Origin: Rhodoferax_B ferrireducens_A
Lineage (GTDB): Bacteria > Pseudomonadota > Gammaproteobacteria > Burkholderiales > Burkholderiaceae_C
NCBI RefSeq assembly: GCF_031458075.1
Contig: NZ_JAVDXT010000001.1
Location: 1 to 64,000 of the forward strand
Length of the DNA stretch: 64,000 bases
Reading direction: 5' to 3'
The notes under the pieces are model-generated. The model did no database searches and was not told the DNA's origin. It was given only the letters and a program-made list of their open reading frames with translations. This document shows, piece after piece, positions 1 through 7,867 of the stretch. Within the stretch, counting starts at the first letter, position 1. Every line of letters starts with the position of its first letter. The position numbers and the translations under genes were made by a program.

Positions 1-13
1 TTTGCCAGGCCAT
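1..13 (-). CDS. Possible transposase, first codons only
   Basis: On the minus strand an ATG at 13 follows a good Shine-Dalgarno sequence (GAGGAG at 25-20, 6 bases before) and opens a frame reading M-A-W-Q before the window ends. An upstream in-frame ATG at 31 would add M-R-E-E-K-Y. Four residues cannot identify a protein. The call rests on the IS-like DNA in front of it and on IS481-type transposases often starting with a similar tetrapeptide. Confidence 0.25.
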
Positions 14-95
14 GTACTTCTCCTCGCGCATCTCGCGCGGGAAAAGTGTTACCCATGTCCTCGCACACCTGTTACCTAGGTACCCGGTCCATACA
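1..95 (-). mobile_element. Left-edge end of an IS481-like insertion sequence (partial)
   Basis: Read on the minus strand from base 95, the DNA begins TGTATGGACCGG, continues with alternating GGTAAC-type words, and leads within 80 bases to a start codon that runs off the window. From memory, this layout (TGTAT end, repeated GTTACC words, short leader, protein starting M-A/P-W-Q/K) is that of IS481-type elements common in Burkholderiales. Only one end is visible, so no target duplication can be checked and the family is tentative. Confidence 0.4.
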
Positions 96-460
96 GCATG
101 CCAATAACCATGTTGGGTATGCACACTGGGCTTTTGCAGGCGGTGCAGCGACGTGCTGCGATGTGCTCCATAGCGAGCGGCCCTGAGGATCGATGGGCAC
201 CCTTCTTGCATGGCCTGTGGCAGGAGTAGAAGCGTTCACTGCGCAGCCCCGTTGCCTTTGTGCATGGTGGGCAGGCAGCCGGAAATTGCTCTTGAAGCCC
301 GCACCTCGCGGTGTGCCCGTGCGCACTGTGGCTTCAGGAAAAACCGGACTGCGCCCGATGGGCCATGAACGCCATCGCGAGCATGCCCTTGCGGCAGTCC
401 GGATTTCTGAAGCCTGGAGCGGGAAGACCTTTCTTCCACCCCTTCTTTTTGGAAAACCGC
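96..460. other. Gene-free stretch, left flank
   Basis: I see no convincing gene between the IS-like end and the dioxygenase. Short frames on both strands lack ribosome-binding sites and recognisable protein features. The stretch presumably carries the promoter of the dioxygenase gene. I found no strong hairpin or operator in it. Confidence 0.5.
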
Positions 461-1450
461 ATGACCACCTCCTACGACCTGACCGAGCTGCAGAAAGAAA
501 CGCGCATGGGCGCCTTGGGCTCGGAAACCAGCAACCGTGAGATCCGCCGCATCGACCTCTCGGACTTCGCGCTGCGCAAGACAGAGATTGCCCACCAGCT
601 GTGGGACGCCGCTGTCGATGTCGGCTTCTTCCAGATCGTGAACCACGGCATAGCGCTGGACGATGTCCGAAACGCCTTCGCCATGACCGAGCGCTTCTTT
701 GCGCTGCCCGATGCCGTGAAGGCCCAGTACCCCTTGAAAAAGGCCTTGAACGTCGGTTGGGAGAGCCGCGCGCAGGTGCGCCCGTCCACGGGAACGCCCG
801 ACCAGAAGGAGTCTTACCAGATCACGCGGCCCCACATGGTCGACCTGTGGCCCACCGATGAAGAATTGGCGGGTTTTCAAGCCACCATGCAGGCCTTCGA
901 GGGCCAGTGCTGGCAGGTGGCGATGCAGGTGCTGTCCTGCTTTGCGTGGAAGCTTGGGTTCGATGAAGCCTTCTTTCTGCGTGCGCACGACCCGGCGCAG
1001 GCCAGTTACCAGAGCACACTGCGTCTGCTGCACTACTTTGCAACGCCGCCCGGGCAGCAAGCCGGCCTAGGCCTGTGGCGCGCCGGTGCGCACACCGACT
1101 TCGACTGTCTGACCCTGCTGTTCCAGCGCCAGGGCCAGGGTGGCCTGCAGGTGTGCCCGGGCAAGGAGATGGAAAGCCTAGCCTGGACCTCGGTGGAGCC
1201 CGATGAGCAAGCGGTCACCTGCAATATCGGCGACATGCTGATGCGCTGGAGCGACGACCAACTGCCCTCCAACTTTCACCGCGTGAAGAACCCGCTGCCG
1301 GGGGAATACATGGGACCTCGCTACAGCATGGCCTTCTTCGCGCAGGCCAACCGGGACGCCACCATCGAAGGCCCGGGGCGCAAGTACCCGCCTATCACTG
1401 CGGGCGACTACCTGAACCAGCGCGTGGCGGCCAACTTCAAAGCGTATTGA
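461..1450 (+). CDS. Isopenicillin-N-synthase-like 2OG-Fe(II) dioxygenase
   Basis: A 329-residue non-haem iron oxygenase of the isopenicillin N synthase/2-oxoglutarate family. An N-terminal DIOX_N region (GFFQIVNHGI, about residues 50-60) precedes the 2OG-FeII core. The iron ligands H211 and D213 (AHTDFD) and H273 (NFHRV) are visible, and R287/S289 (RYS) match the co-substrate-binding pair. Bacterial members hydroxylate or desaturate small metabolites, and nothing nearby fixes the substrate. The ATG at 461 is chosen because homology begins soon after it; an in-frame extension to 311 shows none. Function beyond the family is unknown. Confidence 0.85.
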   Translation: MTTSYDLTELQKETRMGALGSETSNREIRRIDLSDFALRKTEIAHQLWDAAVDVGFFQIVNHGIALDDVRNAFAMTERFFALPDAVKAQYPLKKALNVGWESRAQVRPSTGTPDQKESYQITRPHMVDLWPTDEELAGFQATMQAFEGQCWQVAMQVLSCFAWKLGFDEAFFLRAHDPAQASYQSTLRLLHYFATPPGQQAGLGLWRAGAHTDFDCLTLLFQRQGQGGLQVCPGKEMESLAWTSVEPDEQAVTCNIGDMLMRWSDDQLPSNFHRVKNPLPGEYMGPRYSMAFFAQANRDATIEGPGRKYPPITAGDYLNQRVAANFKAY

Positions 1451-1559
1451 TCGGGCGGGCGGGGCAGCATCCGCTATGTTCATACTACCGATTCCCCAGG
1501 CTTTATCTTCTCTGCATCGGTGAATGAGCTTGGCTTATTCGGGATGTTCACATACGTTC

Positions 1560-2867
1560 TCAGCCCGCCGACGCCGGGAACTCCAGCGTCACCCGCAGCC
1601 CGCCCAGCTTGGGCGATGACCCCAGCCGCAACTGGGCGCCATGCCGCTGGGCGATGGCCTGGGCGATGGCCAGGCCCAGGCCGCTGCCGCTGGCGGTCGC
1701 ACTGGCGCTGCGGAAGAAGCGGTCGAACACCCGTCCCATGTCTTCCGCGGCAATGCCCGGGCCCGAGTCGTCCACGCTGAGCACCGGGGCGCCGTTGTCC
1801 AGCGCGATGGCGACGTCGACCCTACCGTGCTCCGGCGTGTATTTCAGCGCATTGTCCAACAGGTTGCGCAGCAGGATGCGCAGCGCGTCGGCGTGGCCTT
1901 GCACCCATACCGGCTCGCTGGGTGCGACGCCGATGTCCTGCTGGCGCTCCTGGGCCTGCGGCAGCATTTCCTCGACCGCCAGGCGTACCAGGTCTTGCAG
2001 CTGGAGGCGTTCGGGCGGGGTCTCGCTGGCCGATTCCTGGCGTGCCAGCACCAGCAGCTGGTTCATCAAGCGGATCGCGCGGTCTATGCCCTGGTGCAGC
2101 CGGGCCACGGCGACGCTGCGGGTTGGCGCATCGGCCGCGCGGTCGAGCGCCTGGGCCTGCAGCTTCAGCGCGGTCAACGGCGAGCGCAGCTCGTGGGCGG
2201 CATTGGCGACAAAGGCTTGCTGGGCGTGGAAGGCGGCGTGCACGCGGTCGAACAGCAGGTTTAGCTCGTGCACCAGCGGCCGCACTTCGTCGGGCAGGCC
2301 GTCTTCGGCCAGCGGCGAGAGGTCGTCGGCGGCACGGCTGGCCACCTGCTGGCGCGTGCGTTCCAGCGGCTTCAGCGCGTGGCGTATGGTCCACCACAGG
2401 GCCAGCATCAGCAGCGGCGCCATCCAGGCCATGGGCAGCATGGCGCGCGCGGCCAGGGCCCGGGCGCGGGCCTGGCGGGCGCTCAGGTCCTGGGCGATCT
2501 GGATGGTCTGGGCGGCGGTCTGGATCGAGTAGACGCGGTAGCGCGTGCCGTTTTGCTCCACGTCCGAAAATCCCAGCACGGCCTGCGGCGGCAGCCGGTT
2601 GTGGTGCGACTGGAACAGCTGCACGCCGTTGGCGCTCCAGATCTGCACTTCGTAGTCGGCGTCCAGCTCGGATTCGGTCGGCTCCAGCTGGCTGGGCGCG
2701 CCATTGCGCAGCGCATAGGCCATTTGCTGCAGGTGGTAGTCGAACATCTCGTCGGCCTGCTGCAGCGCGCCGCGGTAGGCCGACGCGGCCTGGAACAGCG
2801 CGGCCACCAGGATGGCCGTCATCACCGAGCCCAACAGCCGGCGGCGCAGGGAGTGTGTGCCGCTCAT
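1560..2867 (-). CDS. Sensor histidine kinase (QseC/TctE-like)
   Basis: A 435-residue membrane kinase. It has a TM helix near residues 13-33, a periplasmic segment with a 2CSK_N-like look, a second TM near 150-170 and a HAMP linker. The phosphoacceptor H225 sits in NAAHELRSPLTAL, followed by the ATPase N-box (NLLDNALKYTPEHG), G1 (DSGPGI) and G2 (GSGLGLAIA). The start overlaps the response-regulator stop in an ATGA arrangement, which rules out the longer frame reading 65 codons upstream into that gene. It should phosphorylate the regulator next to it. The stimulus is unknown; the family includes metal, tricarboxylate and polymyxin/catechol sensors. Confidence 0.9.
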   Translation of the reverse strand: MSGTHSLRRRLLGSVMTAILVAALFQAASAYRGALQQADEMFDYHLQQMAYALRNGAPSQLEPTESELDADYEVQIWSANGVQLFQSHHNRLPPQAVLGFSDVEQNGTRYRVYSIQTAAQTIQIAQDLSARQARARALAARAMLPMAWMAPLLMLALWWTIRHALKPLERTRQQVASRAADDLSPLAEDGLPDEVRPLVHELNLLFDRVHAAFHAQQAFVANAAHELRSPLTALKLQAQALDRAADAPTRSVAVARLHQGIDRAIRLMNQLLVLARQESASETPPERLQLQDLVRLAVEEMLPQAQERQQDIGVAPSEPVWVQGHADALRILLRNLLDNALKYTPEHGRVDVAIALDNGAPVLSVDDSGPGIAAEDMGRVFDRFFRSASATASGSGLGLAIAQAIAQRHGAQLRLGSSPKLGGLRVTLEFPASAG

Positions 2868-3523
2868 GGCTTGGGCATCACATAACCGAGGCCGCGCACG
2901 TTCTGGATCAGCTCGGCGCCGAGCTTCTTGCGCAGGCCATGGATGTAGACCTCGACGGCGTTGCTGCTCACGTCGTCCTTCCAGCTGTAGAGTTTTTCTT
3001 CCAGCTGGGCGCGGGAGAACACCACGCCGGGCCGGGCCATCAGGGCCTCCAGCACCGCCCATTCGCGGGCCGACAGCACGATGGCCTGGCCGTCGCGCGT
3101 GGCTTCGTGGGTGGCGGGGTTCAGGCGCAGTCCGTGCACTTCCAGCACCGGGTCGGCGCGGCCGGCGCTGCGCCGGGTCAGCGCGCGGATGCGGGCCAGC
3201 AGCTCGTCGATGTCATAGGGTTTGAGCACATAGTCGTCGGCACCGGCGTCCAAGCCTTTGATACGGTCGGCGACCGCGTCGCGGGCGGTGGCGACCAGCA
3301 CCGGCGTGGCGTCCTTGCGCTGGCGCAGGGCTTTCAGCACCTCCAGGCCGTCCAACTTGGGCAGGCCCAGGTCCAGCAGCACCAGGTCGTAGTGTTCGCT
3401 GCGCAGCGCGGTGTCGGCCATGGCGCCGTCTTTCACCCAGTCCACGGCGAAGTGCTCGGCGCGCAGCACGTCGAGCACGGTTTCGCCGATCATCGTGTCG
3501 TCTTCTACCAGCAGCAGTCGCAT
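2864..3523 (-). CDS. OmpR/PhoB-family response regulator (QseB/TctD-like)
   Basis: A 219-residue regulator. The receiver domain carries the acidic pocket (EDD near the N terminus), phosphoacceptor D51 in LLDLGLP and the conserved K of LKPYD. The C-terminal winged helix (about 125-219) ends with the usual GLRKKLG...VRGLGY signature. It is translated just before, and coupled to, the histidine kinase. An 11-bp-period direct repeat about 50 bases upstream resembles the binding box of this regulator group and suggests autoregulation. Confidence 0.93.
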   Translation of the reverse strand: MRLLLVEDDTMIGETVLDVLRAEHFAVDWVKDGAMADTALRSEHYDLVLLDLGLPKLDGLEVLKALRQRKDATPVLVATARDAVADRIKGLDAGADDYVLKPYDIDELLARIRALTRRSAGRADPVLEVHGLRLNPATHEATRDGQAIVLSAREWAVLEALMARPGVVFSRAQLEEKLYSWKDDVSSNAVEVYIHGLRKKLGAELIQNVRGLGYVMPKP

Positions 3524-3569
3524 GGAGATCCTGTGTTTCCTGTATGCGCTGCGAGTATGCCCGGCCGGG

Positions 3570-3586
3570 CTTAGGCCAGGCTTAAA
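3570..3586 (-). promoter_or_regulatory. Candidate QseB/PmrA-type box before the two-component operon
   Basis: The minus strand reads TTTAAGCCTGGCCTAAG: two half-sites (TTTAAG, CCTAAG) in direct repeat with an 11-base period. This is the spacing and sequence style of PmrA/QseB-class boxes (YTTAAG-N5-YTTAAG). It lies 47 bases upstream of the response-regulator start, a suitable place for autoactivation. A perfect palindrome GCCCGGCCGGGC at 3559-3570 adjoins it. Confidence 0.45.
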
Positions 3587-3596
3587 GCCGCGAACC

Positions 3597-4034
3597 TCAG
3601 CGGGCGACCAGCACCGGCAGCGTGGATTCGGCCAGCACCTTGGTGGTGATGCTGCCCAGCATCAGCTTGGCGATGCCGGTGCGGCCGTGCGAGCCGATGA
3701 CGATCATGTCCGCACCTTCGCTGTGGGCGTTCTCCACGATGGCTTTCGATACGGCCCGGTCTTCCACCACGATGGTCTGCAGCGCCACAGTGCTGCCCTG
3801 GTTGCACAGGGCCTGCACTTTGGCGTGCGCTGCAGAGGCTTCCTGCTGTGCGGCGGCCATGTAGTACTGGACGCCTTCGGTGCTCATTTCACCCACCGCC
3901 AGGTAGGGGTAGGGGTCTACCGCATACAGCGAGGTCAGTTTGGCGCCCATGCTCCGGGCCAGGTCCACGGCCAGGGCCGCAGCGTGGTCCGAGGCGGTGG
4001 AGCCATCGGTAGCCAACAGAATGTGTTTCAGCAT
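3597..4034 (-). CDS. Universal stress protein (UspA family)
   Basis: A 145-residue single-domain Usp. The N terminus MLKHILLATDGS and the C-terminal ATP-binding signature GSHGRTG...LGSITTKV (G-x2-G-x9-G-S/T type) are both intact, so ATP binding is expected. The ATG at 4034 is chosen because AAGGAG lies 7 bases upstream; an earlier in-frame ATG at 4070 has no such site. An FNR-type palindrome is centred about 70 bases upstream, suggesting induction under low oxygen, as known for several proteobacterial Usps. Confidence 0.92.
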   Translation of the reverse strand: MLKHILLATDGSTASDHAAALAVDLARSMGAKLTSLYAVDPYPYLAVGEMSTEGVQYYMAAAQQEASAAHAKVQALCNQGSTVALQTIVVEDRAVSKAIVENAHSEGADMIVIGSHGRTGIAKLMLGSITTKVLAESTLPVLVAR

Positions 4035-4097
4035 AGGGACTCCTTGCGCACAAGGCTTGTGCTGTCCCATTGTGCGACCGATGCGCGCGCCACAGCC

Positions 4098-4111
4098 TTG
4101 ACCTGCATCAA
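4098..4111 (-). promoter_or_regulatory. FNR/ANR-type box upstream of the universal stress protein
   Basis: TTGAC-CTGC-ATCAA at 4098-4111 matches the FNR/ANR consensus TTGAT-N4-ATCAA at nine of ten positions. Class II placement near -41.5 would put the transcription start near 4063, about 30 bases before the usp start codon. Confidence 0.6.
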
Positions 4112-4137
4112 GGATGTAAGCCTTTGTTTTTCTCTAT

Positions 4138-4197
4138 GTAAAAAATGCCGCTAGCGCAGTATCTACCAGCGCAGGTAGCTATCTATTAAATAGCATT
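4138..4197 (-). repeat. Two-hairpin intergenic repeat, copy 1
   Basis: Read on the minus strand: TGCTATTTAATAGATAGC, then CTGCGCTGGTAGATACTGCG, then CTAGCGGCATTTTTT. It has the family layout: an AT-rich GCTATT/AATAGC hairpin, a GCGC-ended second hairpin, and a T-rich tail after a GGC/GCC word. It lies between usp and argH, just beyond the argH stop. Confidence 0.6.
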
Positions 4198-4217
4198 CCT
4201 GCACTCGCTACAGGGCT

Positions 4218-5621
4218 TTAGGCCAGGCGCGCCCGGTGCCGTGCGATCTGCGCGCTGACCTGGGCCGGCGCGGTGCCGCCCAGGGTGTTGCGGGCGTTCA
4301 TGGAGCCGCGCAGGCTCAGCACGTCGTACACGTCTTTTTCGATCTTCGGGTTGAACTGCTGCAGCACCGACAGCGGCAGCTCGGACAGGTCCACGTTGTG
4401 CGAGATCGCAGCCTTGACCGCATGGGCCACGGCCTCGTGCGCGTCGCGGAACGGCAGGCCCTTCTTCACCATGTAGTCGGCCAGGTCGGTGGCGGTGGCA
4501 TAGCCGCGCAGCGCGGCACGCTCCATGGCTTCGGGCTTGACGGTGATGCCGCCGACCATCTCGGCGAAGATGCGCAGCGTGTCTTTCAGCGTGTCGACCG
4601 TGTCGAACAGCGGCTCCTTGTCTTCCTGGTTGTCCTTGTTGTAGGCCAGGGGCTGGCCCTTCATCAGGGTGATCAGGCCCATCAGGTGGCCGACGACGCG
4701 GCCGGTCTTGCCGCGCGCCAGCTCGGGCACGTCGGGGTTCTTCTTCTGCGGCATGATGCTGGAGCCGGTGCAGAAGCGGTCGGCGATGTCGATGAAGCCA
4801 AAGCTCTGGCTGATCCACAGCACCAGCTCTTCGCTCAAGCGGCTGATGTGCACCATGGCGATGCTGGCGGCGGCGGTGAACTCGATGGCAAAGTCGCGGT
4901 CGCTGACGGCGTCCAGGCTGTTCTGGCACACGCCTTCCATGCCCAGGGTCTTGGCCACGCGCTCGCGGTCCAGCGGGTAGCTGGTGCCGGCCAGGGCCGC
5001 ACTGCCCAGCGGCAGGCGGTTCACGCGCTTGCGAACGTCCAGCATGCGCTCGGCGTCGCGGGCAAACATTTCCACATAGGCCAGCATGTGGTGGCCAAAG
5101 CTCACCGGCTGGGCTACCTGCAGGTGGGTGAAGCCGGGCATCACCACGTCAACGTTCTTCTCGGCGATGCTGACCAGGGCCAGCTGCAGGTCGGTCAACA
5201 GGCCGTTGATCAGGTCCATCTCGCCGCGCAGCCACAGGCGCACGTCGGTGGCCACCTGGTCGTTGCGGCTGCGTCCCGTGTGCAGGCGCTTGCCGGCGTC
5301 GCCGACCAGCTGGGTCAGGCGGGCTTCGATGTTCAGGTGCACGTCTTCCAGGTCCAGCTTCCACTCGAAGTTGCCGGACTCGATGTCGGCGCTGATCTGC
5401 GCCAGGCCGCGCTGGATGTCGGCATGGTCCTGGGCGGCGATGATGTTTTGCGCAGCCAGCATCTCGGCATGGGCCAGGCTGCCGGCGATGTCGGCCTGCC
5501 ACAGGCGCTTGTCAAAAAACACGCTGGAGGTGTAGCGCTTGACCAGATCGCTCATGGGCTCGGAGAACAGCGCCGACCAGGCTTCGGATTTTTTGTCGAG
5601 TTGGTTTGGGGAGGAGGACAT
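4218..5621 (-). CDS. argH: Argininosuccinate lyase
   Basis: A 467-residue enzyme for the last step of arginine synthesis, cleaving argininosuccinate to arginine and fumarate as a cytoplasmic tetramer. The fumarase/aspartase superfamily signature GSSIMPQKKNP is present, with the catalytic Ser in that loop and the conserved TGRSRNDQVATD segment. Length is normal for ArgH. The start at 5621 gives the typical betaproteobacterial N terminus (MSSSPNQLDKK); a longer in-frame start at 5657 would overlap the divergent histidine kinase. Confidence 0.96.
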   Translation of the reverse strand: MSSSPNQLDKKSEAWSALFSEPMSDLVKRYTSSVFFDKRLWQADIAGSLAHAEMLAAQNIIAAQDHADIQRGLAQISADIESGNFEWKLDLEDVHLNIEARLTQLVGDAGKRLHTGRSRNDQVATDVRLWLRGEMDLINGLLTDLQLALVSIAEKNVDVVMPGFTHLQVAQPVSFGHHMLAYVEMFARDAERMLDVRKRVNRLPLGSAALAGTSYPLDRERVAKTLGMEGVCQNSLDAVSDRDFAIEFTAAASIAMVHISRLSEELVLWISQSFGFIDIADRFCTGSSIMPQKKNPDVPELARGKTGRVVGHLMGLITLMKGQPLAYNKDNQEDKEPLFDTVDTLKDTLRIFAEMVGGITVKPEAMERAALRGYATATDLADYMVKKGLPFRDAHEAVAHAVKAAISHNVDLSELPLSVLQQFNPKIEKDVYDVLSLRGSMNARNTLGGTAPAQVSAQIARHRARLA

Positions 5622-5656
5622 GCGGGGCACCAAATGGAAACTGAAGTGGCGTACCA

Positions 5657-6724
5657 ATGAAGATGAACTTCCCCAATAATCGGGCTGGTATGCAAGAGAC
5701 CCAAATTTTATCGGGCTTCCAGCCTGTGGCCGCCGAGCCGTCCGCGTCTGCCCGGCCGGCGCTGGTGTTCGACGCCTGCCAGGCCGGCGTGATTCTGCGC
5801 GCCGTGCTGTTTGTCGAGGTGGCGGTGGCCGTGGCCGCGCTGTTTGGCGCGCAGGACAGCTGGGACTGGCTGACCAAACTGGCGCTGTGGACCGGCGGCG
5901 CCTTGCCCGCGGTGCTGGTCTGGCTGCTGGCCGCCTGCAGCCTGAAGCGCAGCCTGGCGCGGCTGCGCCAGCGCTGGCAGAACGCCGCCGGCGTGGCCTT
6001 GGGTGCGCTGGCCGGCCTGTATGGCTGCGGCATGCTGGCGCTGATCGGTGTCGTTGAGCCCGCGCCCTGGGGGGCCAGCGCGGCGGCCGGTGCCTGGCTG
6101 TCGGCGTTGATCGTGGCCGGCCTGGTGCTGCGCGCCCGGGCCCGCACGCCGGCGGCCACCACCGCCCGTCTGGGCGAGCTGCAGGCGCGGATCCGGCCGC
6201 ATTTTCTGTTCAATACCTTGAACAGCGCGATTGCGCTGGTGCGGGCCGAGCCGGCCCGGGCCGAGGCCTTGCTGGAAGACCTGAGCGACCTGTTCCGCCA
6301 TGCGCTGGTCGACCAGGGCGAATCCGTCTCCCTGGAGCAGGAGACCACCTTGGCCGAGCGCTATCTGTCCATCGAGCAGGTGCGCTTTGGCGAGCGGCTA
6401 CGCGTGCAGTGGTCGCTGGACCCGCGGGCGGCAGGCGCCGAGCTGCCGCCGCTGCTGCTGCAGCCGCTGGTGGAGAACGCGGTCAAGCATGGCGTCGAGC
6501 CCAGCGCCAGTGGAGCCGATCTGCACATCTCCACCGAGCGGCGCGGCAGCACGGTGGTCATCAAGATCAGCAATACCGTGCCCGGCGGCCAGGGCGCGCC
6601 CGGCCACGGCCTGGCACTCGACAATGTGCGCGACCGCCTGAACCTGCTGCACGATGTGCACAGCCAGTTCCAGGCCGGCTTGAAAGACGGCGTCTACCAG
6701 GTACGCATGGAGCTGCCGCTATGA
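5657..6724 (+). CDS. LytS/AlgZ-type sensor histidine kinase
   Basis: A 355-residue kinase of the His_kinase (PF06580) group. About four hydrophobic segments lie between residues 45 and 155. The H-box RPHFLFNTLNS carries H182, followed by a C-terminal ATPase region with an N-box (QPLVENAVKHG) and a glycine-rich GHGLALDNVRDRL. There is no HAMP or extracellular sensor domain. It overlaps the next gene by ATGA, so the pair is translationally coupled. Annotated relatives are called AlgZ or LytS. The start has no strong ribosome-binding site; an alternative ATG is at 5690. Confidence 0.87.
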   Translation: MKMNFPNNRAGMQETQILSGFQPVAAEPSASARPALVFDACQAGVILRAVLFVEVAVAVAALFGAQDSWDWLTKLALWTGGALPAVLVWLLAACSLKRSLARLRQRWQNAAGVALGALAGLYGCGMLALIGVVEPAPWGASAAAGAWLSALIVAGLVLRARARTPAATTARLGELQARIRPHFLFNTLNSAIALVRAEPARAEALLEDLSDLFRHALVDQGESVSLEQETTLAERYLSIEQVRFGERLRVQWSLDPRAAGAELPPLLLQPLVENAVKHGVEPSASGADLHISTERRGSTVVIKISNTVPGGQGAPGHGLALDNVRDRLNLLHDVHSQFQAGLKDGVYQVRMELPL

Positions 6725-7464
6725 ACAGCCTGCGCGTCTTGCTGGTGGACGACGAAGCGCTGGCGCGTTCCCGGCTGCGCACGCTGCTGGGCGACTGCAC
6801 TGCGCCGCGGGCCCAGGTGGGTGGCGAGGCGGCGAATGCCGAGCAGGCGCTGGCCTTGCTGTCCAGCCAGACTTTCGACCTGCTGCTGCTCGACATCCAC
6901 ATGCCCGGCATCGACGGCCTGCAGCTGGCCCAGCGCCTGCAGGCCCTGGGCCAGCCGCCGGCCGTGGTGTTCGTCACCGCCCACGCCGGCCATGCGCTGC
7001 AGGCCTTCGAGGTGGCGGCGGTCGACTATTTGACCAAGCCGGTGCGGCTGGAGCGGCTCCAGCAGGCGCTACAAAAAGTAGAGCGTATTGCGCAGGTAAA
7101 TAAAGCGCCAGAGCCCGATTTGACCGAGGACGTGCTGGTGATACACGACCGCGGCCGCACCGAGCGCGTGCCCATGGCCAGCGTGCTGTACCTGAAGGCC
7201 GAGCTGAAGTACATCACCGTGCGCACCGCCAGCAAGAACTACATCCTCGACGGCTCCCTGAGCGAGCTGGAGGCGCGCCACGCCAGTGTGTTCATCCGCA
7301 TCCACCGCAATGCCCTGGTGTCCAAGCGCGCCCTGCGGGCCCTGGAAAAGCATTTCGACCCCGAAGAGGGCGAGGGCTGGGCCGTGCGCCTGCAAGGCCT
7401 GGCCGAGCCGCTGATGGTGTCGCGCCGGCAGCTGGCCGCAGTGCGCGAGGCGATGGCGGGGTAA
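6721..7464 (+). CDS. LytTR-family response regulator
   Basis: A 247-residue regulator with an N-terminal receiver (VDDE, phosphoacceptor D58 in LLLDIHMPG, K in YLTKPVRLE) and a C-terminal LytTR DNA-binding domain (about 145-245; motifs LKAELKYITV and FIRIHRNALVS). It is the cognate partner of the upstream kinase (AlgR/LytR style). The interdomain linker, about residues 116-134, is encoded by DNA that matches the genome's two-hairpin repeat, so the linker may derive from a repeat insertion. Confidence 0.92.
   Translation: MNSLRVLLVDDEALARSRLRTLLGDCTAPRAQVGGEAANAEQALALLSSQTFDLLLLDIHMPGIDGLQLAQRLQALGQPPAVVFVTAHAGHALQAFEVAAVDYLTKPVRLERLQQALQKVERIAQVNKAPEPDLTEDVLVIHDRGRTERVPMASVLYLKAELKYITVRTASKNYILDGSLSELEARHASVFIRIHRNALVSKRALRALEKHFDPEEGEGWAVRLQGLAEPLMVSRRQLAAVREAMAG
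7067..7122 (+). repeat. Two-hairpin repeat copy inside the LytTR regulator gene
   Basis: GCGCTACAAAAAGTAGAGC followed by TATTGCGCAGGTAAATAAAG and CGCCAGAGCCCGATTTGA aligns along its length with the intergenic copy at 15180-15241 (GCGCAG-TA-AT-AAGCGC core). It is read in frame and encodes the linker between receiver and DNA-binding domain. Confidence 0.45.
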
Positions 7465-7474
7465 GCTCGGTGGT

Positions 7475-7867
7475 ATGCAACTCGCCAGCCTGCACCACGC
7501 CGCCATCATCTGCTCGGACTACGCCCGCTCCAAAGACTTTTACACCCGCATCCTGGGCCTGCGCGTCGTCGCCGAGAACCTGCGCGCCGAGCGCCAGTCG
7601 TACAAGCTGGACCTGGCCTTGGCCGATGGCTCGCAGATCGAGCTGTTTTCCTTTCCGTCCCCGCCGCCGCGCCCCTCGCGGCCCGAGGCCTGCGGCCTGC
7701 GCCATCTGGCGTTTGCGGTGGTCGACCTGGATTCCAACATGGCCAGCCTGCAAGCCGATGGCGTGGCTGTCGAGCCGGTGCGGGTGGATGAATTCACCGG
7801 CCGGCGCTTTACCTTTTTTGCCGACCCCGACGGTCTGCCCCTCGAACTTTATGAAATGAACCCGTGA
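7475..7867 (+). CDS. VOC-family glyoxalase-like protein (YaeR/GloA2-like)
   Basis: A 130-residue protein spanning one whole vicinal-oxygen-chelate domain. Four candidate metal ligands in the glyoxalase I pattern are visible: His in LHHAAIICSD, Glu in SQIELFSF, His in LRHLAFAVVD and Glu in LPLELYEMN. It most resembles the YaeR/SMU1112c subgroup, whose true substrate is not established, so a lactoylglutathione-lyase label would be too specific. Its stop overlaps a possible GTG start of the next gene. Confidence 0.85.
   Translation: MQLASLHHAAIICSDYARSKDFYTRILGLRVVAENLRAERQSYKLDLALADGSQIELFSFPSPPPRPSRPEACGLRHLAFAVVDLDSNMASLQADGVAVEPVRVDEFTGRRFTFFADPDGLPLELYEMNP

Noticed and set aside
72..326. 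Small frames in the first 460 bases
   Set aside because: No Shine-Dalgarno, low-complexity products, and overlap with the IS-like end.
2868..3062. 65-residue extension of the QseC-like kinase
   Set aside because: It lies wholly within the response-regulator gene; the ATGA overlap gives the natural start.
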